This document shows positions 55,474-64,000 of a stretch of 64,000 bases of DNA, in pieces; the stretch's first letter is position 1; the number at the start of each line of letters is the position of its first letter. This stretch comes from Turnera subulata (lineage: Eukaryota > Streptophyta > Magnoliopsida > Malpighiales > Passifloraceae). The stretch covers positions 40,894 through 104,893 of the forward strand of contig JAKUCV010002214.1 in the NCBI GenBank assembly GCA_028386065.3. Reading direction: 5' to 3'. The notes under the pieces were generated by a model. It had not been told where the DNA came from and searched no databases. It was given only the letters and a program-made list of their open reading frames with translations. The position numbers were made by a program, and so were the translations under genes.

Positions 55474-56185
55474 CAGAATTTTCGTTAACTGTACAATCTG
55501 ACCCTCAACCTATTTATACTAACACTGTTGAACCAACGACAACTAACTGAACCGGATGACCATTAGTTCACTAACGCCTACACAACCATGCACGAAGATA
55601 CGGATATGACACAACAGCAGAACGGTGTCGTATCAATACTCCAGTCTTGAAAAATGAAACCAGCATCCTGACATCAGAAAGAATTAACAGAGGCGTAATA
55701 TGCTATACAAAAAGCTATGACCAAAATTATCAACCACCAGTAGTTGAATGACAAAAAAACATCACCAACAACTCAAGGAATCAATCTATGATTACATCAG
55801 ACCTCTCAACCCAACAAACATCTGCACCGCAAATACTCAGGGGATCCACCCATGATGCAGACATTACCAGCGATCATCCAAGACACAGACATCACAACCG
55901 CAATCTGCTCAAAAACACAGCAGCCACCCATCCTCCTGGATCAAAGATATAATGCTGCAACTCTCCCTGCATTACTTGTTGCAAGATAGAAAGACTGAAA
56001 GCTGAGCCAAGCTTGCTGGATCTTGAAGAAATTACTCATGCCCTTGCTGCAAACAGGAAAGAATTCCAACGCTGGAACCATTTCATTGCATCCTGCAGCC
56101 TTTGAGCTTCTGCTGCCTTCATTTTATACCTCGTTAAGCCCGCACCATCAATATCAAGAATCAGACAGCCATTGCAAATGCGGAC

Positions 56186-57046
56186 TCACGTTGCAATTGG
56201 AGTGATTTTCCCCTGACTACGTTGTAGATCTACAAACCTTACCAGTGATGTCAAACCCACATACTTCACCAGAACTAGAATGCTTTGCTTCATTAATAAT
56301 CCTCCAGGGTCAAAGAATGTAAAACCAGTCATTTTTCCATCTCTATCTATGACAACTTGCACAAAGACTTTCATATACTTCTGAATGTCAGCTTGAGTCA
56401 TCTTTGGCCATGGAGACTGAGGCTGACCAGAAGTTGCACTCCCAAGTTGGCGTTGCAAAGAGTTCAGGCTACCATACTTAAATGCAGCAACGCGATTGAG
56501 ATCATACTCACTACTCTGCTGCAACGAAGAAGAAGATACGTTGCATGCCTCGACTTTGCCACTTCGACTGCAAATATCTTTTCCTAGTTGAACATCCCAA
56601 GAGCAAGCGCCAGTAATTTGTTTGGTCTCAAAGTCACAAACAGATTTGTTTGGTCTCAAAGTCACAAACAGAGACATCTCTACTTTCTTCGGAAACCCAG
56701 GACAACTCAGAATATGAAGGAAAGCATCAGTACCAAGAATATTACTCGAAGCTTTTGCATCAGCAGAGGCAGAAATCAAAGTTTGTTTACTGTCAGCATG
56801 TTGAGAAGGAACATGTTCATCATGGTTCCAGTCCTGGCCAGACACTACAGATTCATCAGCTAAAGCATCACCCTCAGCGGTCACTTCTTCTTCCCTCTCA
56901 ACATCAAAAATGTTCCCTTCATCTACCTTATCCTCCTCAATGATAGCCTCATCACCAAAGACATACCCCTTTGCTTGCACTCCTCCTCCATCATCATCAA
57001 CCCGATTTGCTACTCCCATTCTCCATTTTTTCCTAACTTTCTTCAA
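56186..57046 (-). CDS. Unrecognised ORF inside LTR element (286 codons)
   Basis: Starts Lys-rich (MKKVRKKWRMGVANR), then an acidic stretch (IIEEDKVDEGNIFDVE), a Ser/Gln-rich middle (SSSSLQQSSEYD), and a C-terminal part with FVQVVIDRDGKMTGFTFFDPGG. No retroviral motif and no family I recognise. Its first codons overlap the end of the upstream ORF by 4 bp in another frame, so the two may be one gene with a frameshift or an unspliced intron. It is probably captured host sequence. Confidence 0.45.
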   Translation of the reverse strand: MKKVRKKWRMGVANRVDDDGGGVQAKGYVFGDEAIIEEDKVDEGNIFDVEREEEVTAEGDALADESVVSGQDWNHDEHVPSQHADSKQTLISASADAKASSNILGTDAFLHILSCPGFPKKVEMSLFVTLRPNKSVCDFETKQITGACSWDVQLGKDICSRSGKVEACNVSSSSLQQSSEYDLNRVAAFKYGSLNSLQRQLGSATSGQPQSPWPKMTQADIQKYMKVFVQVVIDRDGKMTGFTFFDPGGLLMKQSILVLVKYVGLTSLVRFVDLQRSQGKITPIAT

Positions 57047-57591
57047 AATATCAACCTCTTCTTCTTTTGCGTTGCCTTCAATTGAAATGCATGAAGCACA
57101 AACTTCCTAGGTCTACTCCTTCCCAAATTCATTCCTTCCAAAGGATCATCACAAACTTCTATCTCTGTAACCTCTCTCTGCCATTTTTCAAACTCATCCT
57201 CATCATCGTTAGGAGCAATTCTTAATGATCTGAGGTGCTTCTTCTTCCTTGTCTTGCTCGCTTCCCGTTGCCTCTTTGGAACTAAAAACACTCCCTTTTG
57301 CTTCCATTTCTTGACTGATCGACCAACTACATCATATTCATCATCATCACCATATTCTAGAAGCATATCAAATGGCTCATGTACAAACTCCTCCTCCTCT
57401 TCTTCATCGTCAAACTCCCCATCATCATCATCGACCTCTTCCTCATCCTCGACTTCATCGTCCTCATCATCATCATCGTCATTCGCCAAGCCAGTCTCCA
57501 TCGATGTCGAGCGAGAGTACAAGGCTTTGGCCCTGACGTTAGCGTGCACCATCGGTGGTAAAGCCACTGGTATCAAGTCAGGCGGCAACAA
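57043..57591 (-). CDS. Unrecognised acidic ORF inside LTR element (182 codons)
   Basis: After MVHANVRAKALYSRS comes an Asp/Glu run (DDDDDEDDEVEDEEEVDDDD) over about 45 residues, then EPFDMLLEYGDDDEYDVVGRS, basic KKWKQKGVFLVPKRQR, and KTRKKKHLRSLRI. The alternating acidic and basic blocks recall nuclear or organellar chromatin-associated proteins, but I cannot place it. The GAT/GAC/GAA trinucleotide bias could also make a spurious ORF. In tandem with the next ORF (4-bp overlap). Confidence 0.45.
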   Translation of the reverse strand: MLPPDLIPVALPPMVHANVRAKALYSRSTSMETGLANDDDDDEDDEVEDEEEVDDDDGEFDDEEEEEEFVHEPFDMLLEYGDDDEYDVVGRSVKKWKQKGVFLVPKRQREASKTRKKKHLRSLRIAPNDDEDEFEKWQREVTEIEVCDDPLEGMNLGRSRPRKFVLHAFQLKATQKKKRLIF

Positions 57592-58361
57592 ACCAGGTAA
57601 GGTGATTGAGGCATTTTGTCGAGCAGTTGGTGAAGGAGATGAGGAACTTTAAATTGATGGAGGAAAAACGGTTGATGACGCCATAGGTGTTGATTCAACC
57701 ATCAGGGAAGGAACCCTAGCTAGTGAAGGCGGCATTCCTATCACTGAAAATTGACCGGAGTGCAACGGAAGAGAATCAGACGGCGGCACAAGAGGTGGCG
57801 AGAATGACTGATAGTGCCCACCCAGAACAAAACCCCCAATACTTCCAAAAGAATGAACTGATGAAATTGGGGCACCGGAAACCCTAACCTGTGATCAAGG
57901 TGGAATTCCCGGGGCCAGAAACGAATCTGGTATCGTCGAAGAAGAATCGCACCAAGAAGGTTGAACCGGAGGCGTCAAAGACGACCACATCGCCCCTCAG
58001 GACTCGTACCGCTACTGCATCATCGTCAGAGAAGAAGAAATCCATTGCTGCTCCACCCCCCACGGTGAGGAGTGGAAAGGCACATGCGTGAGCTGCGTCA
58101 CCATCACCGGTGAATGAGTAGCTTCCTCCGCGAGCCGCCAGACATCGGGTGAAGGCGGAATAGGAGGCGTAGGATAGGGACCAAACCACTGGCGATGTGG
58201 AGTCTGGTACTGCTGTTCCACCCCCCACGGCGAGGAGTGGCCTGCCTCGGTCTGGAACGGTGACACCATCACCGGTGACGACCACCAGTGATGGCTGTAC
58301 TGTTGCTCCATTGCAAATAGAAACCGCCAAGAACAGCGTGATTCGTAACAGACGGCGCCAA
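57592..58361 (-). other. Interior of LTR element, 5' part
   Basis: Contains a duplicated segment: 58045-58075 (TGCTCCACCCCCCACGGTGAGG with one change) recurs at 58210-58240, giving SSPWGVEQQ twice in the frame 58398-58012. That frame overlaps the LTR and is not a convincing protein. Confidence 0.5.
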
Positions 58362-58607
58362 TTGTTACGGTTAAATCAACTGTAACAGAGAAAATCAAAG
58401 GAAAAGCAAGAAAAGAAAGAAAAGAATGAACAAATAGATAGATTCCCAGAATTTTTGTTAACTGTACAATCTGACCCTCAGCCTATTTGTACTAACACTG
58501 TTGAATCAACGACAACTAACTGAACCGAATGACCAGTAGTTCACTAACGCCTACACAACCCTGCACGAAGATACGGATACGACACAACAGCAGAACGGTG
58601 TCGTACA

Positions 58608-58800
58608 AAATTCTAGGGTTCGTGGTGCATATATACACATAACAAAGTTCACTTCCCTAGTGGGACCTGAATAATCACAAAATAAGACTTTAATTTATTA
58701 TTTTTCAGGAAAATAAAGAGATTGAGGAAGTCGGTGCGTTGAATCCAAACCGAAACGGAAAATGAATTATATATACAAATCTCGCGTCACACCAAAAGAG
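58608..58800. other. Type B upstream block without its gene
   Basis: GTTCGTGGTGCATATATACAC and GTCGGTGCGTTGAATCC match 30070-30260 and 47095-47270, but no type B coding sequence follows. Confidence 0.75.
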
Positions 58801-59060
58801 CATTATGGAGGAGGTTCAAGCATCCTGTTATCCTATATGATCTAATCAGGACAAAGAAGACCAATTTAGAGGTAAAAGTTAAAAAAATATATGGTTTTTT
58901 ATGCTAAAATAATTTTTTATATATAACATGCTAAAATAAAAATATGGCTTATTTTTTGTAGTTTGATAGCTATACTCCTAGTCTTCTCTCCCTTGGGGGT
59001 ATGGCTTTGCTGGAAAATGCTTCATCAGGACTGAATGTTGTTGAGTCGACCAAATCATAA
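58801..59060 (+). pseudogene. F-box type A, 3'-end relic
   Basis: GGAGGTTCAAGCATCCTGTT and CTATACTCCTAGTCTTCTC align to the type A 3' end, like 49980-50200. Frames are destroyed. Confidence 0.8.
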
Positions 59061-59379
59061 ATATCGTTCCAGTTTTCATCGTTTCTTACAAATAACCCCT
59101 CTTTGAGTCGCTCTAGGTCTGATTTCAAGGAAGAAACAAAGCAGCAGGAAATAAGATAATCTTGAACAGGATTACATATCCTTGGCGAATCAGTTGGAAG
59201 AGACAAAACAGTTTGGTGATAAAAGAAAGTAACTAAATTTAATGTAACATTCAGAAACGTCCTTCTAAGTTGACACATATCAATAGTCTCCAATTTTTCC
59301 AGCAAACAAAGAATGAAACACTAAAACCAAAACACAAAACAGTGAACACAACCTAACCTATACATACTTCAGCTTTCCT

Positions 59380-60437
59380 CCACTACTTGGGGTCTCATTC
59401 CTTTGAATGTTACCAAGCTAGATTTATATGCAAGAGAACCCTGTCCAACACATTTCTCCGGGCCCTTCCTTTTTTCACCAATGTAGTAAATGAATCGAAA
59501 CTTTGACTCAAGATTCCTAAAAACGTAATCCTTTGCCTATGCAATGAAATACGCCCAACATAAATTTCTCATCTCATTTCAGGATTTTCTTTCAGGAATG
59601 GCAACAATCTTGCAGCCACAATATATGCAACTCATCAATTACTAGAGCCACGAGGAATGGCCATTCATAAACACAAACAAGGGAAACATTGGAGCCATTC
59701 GGGAACACAGACCTCGGCACCACGAGCTTATGACCTCGAAAACTCTCGGTATCCAGATCGAATGACACTACCTCGTGATCTCGTGATCGAATCAAGCTTA
59801 TTTTCGCAATGTGAACGACTCCTTCTACAGGACATGCCCCGAGAAGATCGTTTTTGGCCAAGCTTTGAAGATGAGTAGAATCAACACGTTTCCACGAAGT
59901 AAACAGGAGTCATGGATTATCATCTTAAAGTTGTGGAGGTAATGGCAAAGGTCGTTGTAATGTCAGTATATCTGTCTAGTTGAACATTTTGGGACTCTAC
60001 CCCCGTTTTGGTATGGCGTTATGAGCTAAGGAAAATACACCTAATCCATACATCTTATGAACGGGGTAACGACCCAAGGAATACGCTTTGAGGAACCTTA
60101 CATTGTGCTTCTCTAGTATCAATCCGTCAGAAGATTGCAAAGCAGCAAAAGGAGGTTGCTCCGCCACTGGAAATGTACCACTTGGGCTGTGGTCGAGATG
60201 CTTTCGAACAAAATAGTGATCCCCAATTAAGTGATTCAATTCCTTGGATACACACTTGAAACCAAACAAATCCTTTACTGCCACACGGATTAATATCTCA
60301 ACGATGAGTTCCATCGGGAGAAAGATTGGTTGTAGATTGCTGGCAGGGTAGTATGTCTCTCTTTTGCTTTTAATATTGCTTCGAGTAGATACATGATGAC
60401 TTTTAATCTTCCTTGGAGTAGATACACAGTGACCCAT
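59380..60437 (-). pseudogene. F-box type C gene, partly unreadable because of complement tract 4
   Basis: Starts at 60437 with MGHCVSTPRKIKSHHVSTRSNIKSKRE, an N-terminus lengthened by a duplicated KSHHVSTRSNIKS-like segment. The F-box is LPMELIVEILIRVAVKD with FKCVSKELNHLI. After LEKHN the read becomes meaningless across 60099-59900 because that stretch is a non-reversed complement of the expected sequence. Recognisable coding returns at 59861 (VEGVVHIAKISLIRSRDHEV, EWPFLVALVIDELHIL). A deletion of about 47 bp near 59603 still breaks the 3' end, so it remains a pseudogene even apart from the tract. Confidence 0.85.
59900..60099. other. Non-reversed complement tract 4 (200 bp)
   Basis: Same-direction complement of the coding stretch seen directly at 51142-51361 in the type C paralog (for example AAACAGGAGTCATGGATT, GTTGTGGAGGTA and GAACGGGGTAACGACCC against their complements). 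Direct homology resumes at ACATTGTGCTTCTC (60100). Confidence 0.92.
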
Positions 60438-60743
60438 ACTTTAGTGCACTTTGCTTCTAGCTATGTTCCTCAATTCAAATTATTGTTAAAAATAAGTAAA
60501 GACTATAAAAACAATGTACTATTGAGAAAAAATTGATATGCACCTTTTTTTTTGAAAAAAATTGATACCTAGTTTTAGAACAATGTTAATAAATGGTTGA
60601 GGATTTGAGGATTTGTATTGAAGATATGTATATCGCTAAACTATATCTTCATATTTCAACCAAAAAGAAACTATATCTTCATATCATCTTCATATTTCAA
60701 CCAAAAAGAAACTATTTCTTCATATCAAAAGTCAGCAAATTGT
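60438..60743. other. Type C upstream flank with a short tandem repeat
   Basis: No gene. CTTCATATTTCAACCAAAAAG occurs twice (about 60646 and 60687). Confidence 0.65.
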
Positions 60744-60921
60744 GAATCTTCTCTTTCTGTGTAGTTAGTTGAAAGGCTTCTGGGTTTGCTTTTCCCTTTT
60801 CAACTTGTTTTCAACCCAGATGTTTCCCAGGTGTGATTATACGTTGTGTACCCTTTCTCACTGTGTACAGACTTTCTTTTAAAATTCTAATTAAACTCTC
60901 GTTTGCATTAAAAAAAAAAAA
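60744..60921 (+). mobile_element. 5'-truncated retroposon, 178 bp, 10-bp TSD
   Basis: Ends CGTTTGCATT plus an A run. AGCAAATTGT lies at 60734-60743 and 60922-60931, and relatives such as 54895 have the unbroken sequence. Confidence 0.82.
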
Positions 60922-60931
60922 AGCAAATTGT

Positions 60932-61854
60932 TTCTCTTTTGTATTGAAGATATGTATATCCATATCCTAATCAACAAGCTTTGCTTCTACTCGGGTAGGG
61001 TAAAAATGGGGAGGGTTACGTTATTGCCTTCACTTTTTTCCAATATATTATCGTTAGTATCCAAAAAAATCAACAAACTTAGCATAAACTAGCGTTCTCT
61101 ACTTTGTAGTGAGGGTTATTAAACAGAGTAAGAAAAACATGAAATAGAGAACCAGGTTTGTAGTGACAAATAATTATAATTTTGAAATAGAATCATAATA
61201 TGTATAAACCTAAAAGGTGATAGCTGTGGGATCACATGTGGTGGCTTATATAGTTCAATTCACAGCTTTAGCGCGATCTTGAGAATCAAAGTAAGAAGTA
61301 GAAACTTTAGGGCTCGTGGTGGCATATAAATATAATCACTATGTACGTAGGTCAATTGGGAATCAGACTTGTAATCAAAATAAGATTGCAAAAAACAATA
61401 ATGATGTACGCAACTCATCCTCTATTTACTTAACAGAAACCGGCCCTAACCCACAGTATCTATGATTGATGCATGTGTAATTTAAGCTTATTTTATTTTA
61501 GTCCTGTGACTTTTCTCTCTACGAGTAGAAGGCGTAAAAGCAGCAAAGAGGTTGCTTAATTACATGGTGCTTGAATTCTTTCTTACAAAAAAAAAAATTA
61601 ACCCCTAGCTCTTTTTTATACAAGATATAAGATAATATATATATAGGAAATCAGTTGAAACAGCCATTATAAATGAAAAAATTAATTGAAGGAGAACAGT
61701 TGTGTAAGGTTTAGCACTGCCAATTTTACTAATTTTCGTGGGTCTACTACTGTGTGACACACACGTACGTAACAAGAAAAAAAAGAAAGAAACTAAATTT
61801 ATTACAATATTTAGAAATTCTCTTAGCTGCATGCCTCATGTCCATCGTCCAATC
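60932..61854. other. F-box flank, no gene
   Basis: Degenerate copy of the type C upstream flank to about 61480; then low-complexity DNA and the type C 3' flank signature ACTAATTTTCGTGGGTCTA (61728). Confidence 0.6.
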
Positions 61855-61905
61855 CCATTCGGGTCTCATTCCTTTGAATGTTACCAGGCTAGGTTTATAT
61901 AGAAC
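61855..61905 (-). pseudogene. F-box type C, terminal 3' scrap
   Basis: GGGTCTCATTCCTTTGAATG and TTACCAGGCTAGGTTTATAT match the last codons of the type C genes (for example 53565-53605); nothing further is left. Confidence 0.65.
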
Positions 61906-61949
61906 AGATGTAATTCATCAGCTAAAAATTATTATACAATAATACTTAA

Positions 61950-64000
61950 AAATATCAATTTGTATATTATATTCTAATTTGTATATCATACAATAACTTG
62001 AAAGAGGTGATAATTTGTATATTATATTCTCTTTATAAAATTAGGTGAAGGTTATGAACATAAAAGTTTTACAAAAATAAATTAGAAAAATATTACAATT
62101 TATTATTGTATAAAAATTTAAAAAATCATTAATATAATTTTTTTGTAATAACCAATGATTTTACATATTCTTATACAAGTAAATAAATAAGTAAAATTAT
62201 TGAATTCTAATTATAGGTAATTGTAAAATTTATATGAACATTGAAACTTATAAAATTAAAAATAGGAGTTGAATATTAAATGTGTAATTATGACTTAAAA
62301 AAGCAACTAAAAAAATATGCCACATAACATTACAATATTAGTGGAGAAAGTAAATGTGCAAATAGATATTGGAATCAAATCGACGTGACATGGACTGAAA
62401 ATAGAACATTATAAAAATTTATGAAATTTTTATTAATATAAAAATTTTATAATGGAAAAAAATTTTAAAAATTAAAGGCACGAGTTAATAAATAAAAACA
62501 ATTATTGAAGTATAAATACATGTAAAATATATAAAAATTAAATGATTACCCAAGATGTACTTGATAATTAAAATATATATGTAAAAAAATAAAAAAGAAG
62601 ATGAAATAGTTATTTTAAAATTATAATATTTTCATAAAAATTTGAATAACATAACCTTTTGAATAAAAATAAGTGGAACCTATGAATTCAATTTTTTTAT
62701 AGAAATAAATTAAAAAAATATCATAGTTTATAGGAAATTAATATAAATTTTATTGTAAAATTAATTAGTAGAATAATTTTATAGTAAAAGATGATCGTAC
62801 GAATTGTAGATAACTAAAACACTTATTTGATGATGAATTGAAATATATATATCATCACGTAATAATTTTGTAAAAAGATAAAAAGAGTCATTATGAGTAA
62901 AATATAAGTTTTGAAATCAATAAATTTGTTAAAAAATAAAATAACAAAATAATTAATATAAAGATCGAACAGAAAATTACATAAAAACTTTTAATAAAAA
63001 ATATTTATAACAAAATAACAATATTTAACATACATTATAATATAATAGGAGTATGGGTGGTTGTAAACCGTATATGTTTTCATTATACAATCAAATAATT
63101 TAAAATATAAATAAATTCTCAAGGCATCAAAGAGGCAATATATTGAGTCATATATTGCACTATCTTGGTACTTAAAATTTATAAAAATATCTACATAAAA
63201 GTGGGAAAAATATATAATATAGACATTTAGAAAATATTTTAATGATTAATTTGTATATTATAGTCTCTTTATAAAATTAGGTGAAGGTTATAAACATAGA
63301 AGTTTCTCAGGCCCAGCTTTTTTTTTTTTTTTGATACTAACGAAAACTTTTATTTAAGTATATTACAGAGTCATAGTACATAAGAACAATCAGGTGACCC
63401 TGCAAACACCCTTAACTCACCAGACCCGTACACGTGAACACATAATTTTAAAGCTACCTATTACAAAGGTGTGGCGAGGATCTTAAAACTTCTCAGGCCC
63501 AGCTTTTTAGCCTTTGGTACTTATAATATTGTGTTCAGTACATATATAATATTTTAATTGTTAAAAATTTTTCACTATGGTAATTAGAAATTGCTGTATT
63601 AGATGTTGTAATAATATGTGAAGAAATGATAAAGGAGTAGACAATAATTGGGGAATAAAGACCTGAAGCATATGATGCTGTGACTAATTGCTTGGTTTGT
63701 TAATAAAAATACATGTGACCTCAAAGCTAATGAAAATACAAGTTTTATAGAATTAAATTAACAGAATATTATAATTTACTATCGTATAAACTGTAAAAGT
63801 CCATTAATATAAAATTTTTATCATAAAATATGAACTCACAATTTTGTATGAATATTGAAACGTAACAAAAAAAATGGAAGGAGACGAATATTAAAGGTGC
63901 GAGTGAATAAATAAAATAAATTATTAAAGTACAATTATATGTAAAATATATATAACTGAAATAATTCCCAAAAATGTACTTAATAATTAAAATTTATATC
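61950..64000. other. Very AT-rich DNA with long-period degenerate repeats
   Basis: No gene. A block at 62011-62068 (TTATAAAATTAGGTGAAGG core) recurs at 63247-63306. A later block at about 62470-62580 (CACGAGTTAATAAATAAAA) recurs at about 63890-64000. Spacings of about 1.24 and 1.42 kb suggest a decayed tandem or duplicated unit. Confidence 0.6.
63319..63489 (-). mobile_element. 5'-truncated LINE fragment, about 170 bp
   Basis: A T run, then GATACTAACG, the LINE 3' signature. TTCTCAGGCCCAGC (plus Ts) repeats at 63305-63318 and 63490-63503. It interrupts the AT-rich repeat. Confidence 0.85.

Larger units (their letters stand above)
55390..58607 (-). mobile_element. Non-autonomous LTR element carrying non-retroviral ORFs, 3.2 kb
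   Basis: LTRs of exactly 246 bp (55390-55635, its left 84 bases inside complement tract 3, and 58362-58607). Flanks read AAAAT on the left (after mental complementing) and AAAT(T) on the right, a 4-5 bp duplication. A TGGCGCCGTCTG site next to the right LTR (minus; plus 58348-58359) resembles the TGGCGCCGTT primer sites of plant LTR elements, giving minus orientation. The type C flank at 52279 is the empty site. No gag or pol; the interior holds an acidic ORF pair instead. Confidence 0.8.

Noticed and set aside
57254..57652. Plus-strand Ser-rich ORF (132 codons)
   Set aside because: It is the antisense of the acidic Asp/Glu run; TCN-rich codons are a by-product of the GAN-rich minus strand.

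Overview
This is nuclear DNA from a flowering plant, most likely a eudicot. It holds no operons and no bacterial features. It shows a plant F-box gene cluster (SCF ubiquitin-ligase adaptors) buried in plant transposons: LINEs, Ty1/copia and Ty3/gypsy LTR elements, a non-autonomous LTR element (LARD) and a Mutator-like element with 9-bp target duplications. I cannot name the species.

Three F-box subfamilies recur. Type A (+ strand) has apparently intact copies at 15338-16621 and 43451-44737, a wrecked copy at 17739 and its duplicate at 45189, and scattered 3'-end relics. Type B (+ strand) has one apparently intact copy at 47423-48757 and pseudogenes at 2628 and 30397. Type C (- strand) has four copies (about 25.4-28.7 k, 50.5-51.7 k, 53.6-54.6 k, 59.4-60.4 k), all carrying lesions in this sequence, plus 3' relics. 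A recurring module, a type A 3' relic running toward a type C gene on the other strand, shows that the array grew by duplication.

Layout: 1-2.6 k, LINE 3' part inserted in a type B pseudogene; 2.6-8.5 k, F-box relics and a gypsy-type 3' region plus LTR; 8.6-14.5 k, a 5.84-kb LARD; 15.3-18.3 k, type A genes; 18.4-25 k, a full-length LINE with a 12-bp TSD and a nested solo LTR; 25.1-28.7 k, type C pseudogene split by a 2.18-kb MULE; 30.4-47.1 k, a second copy of 2.6-19.9 k, lacking the LARD but carrying a copia element (32.1-36.7 k); 47.4-60.4 k, type B and C genes and an LTR element with non-retroviral ORFs; 61-64 k, AT-rich DNA without genes.

The most striking signal is four tracts of 165-200 bp (36702-36866, 51922-52120, 55275-55473, 59900-60099). 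Each is the base-by-base complement, NOT the reverse complement, of what paralogous sequence in the same window predicts for that position, with no net length change. No DNA transaction known to me makes a non-reversed complement, so the leading explanation is a sequence-processing or gap-filling error. They break the annotation of one F-box gene and hide the outer ends of two LTR elements.
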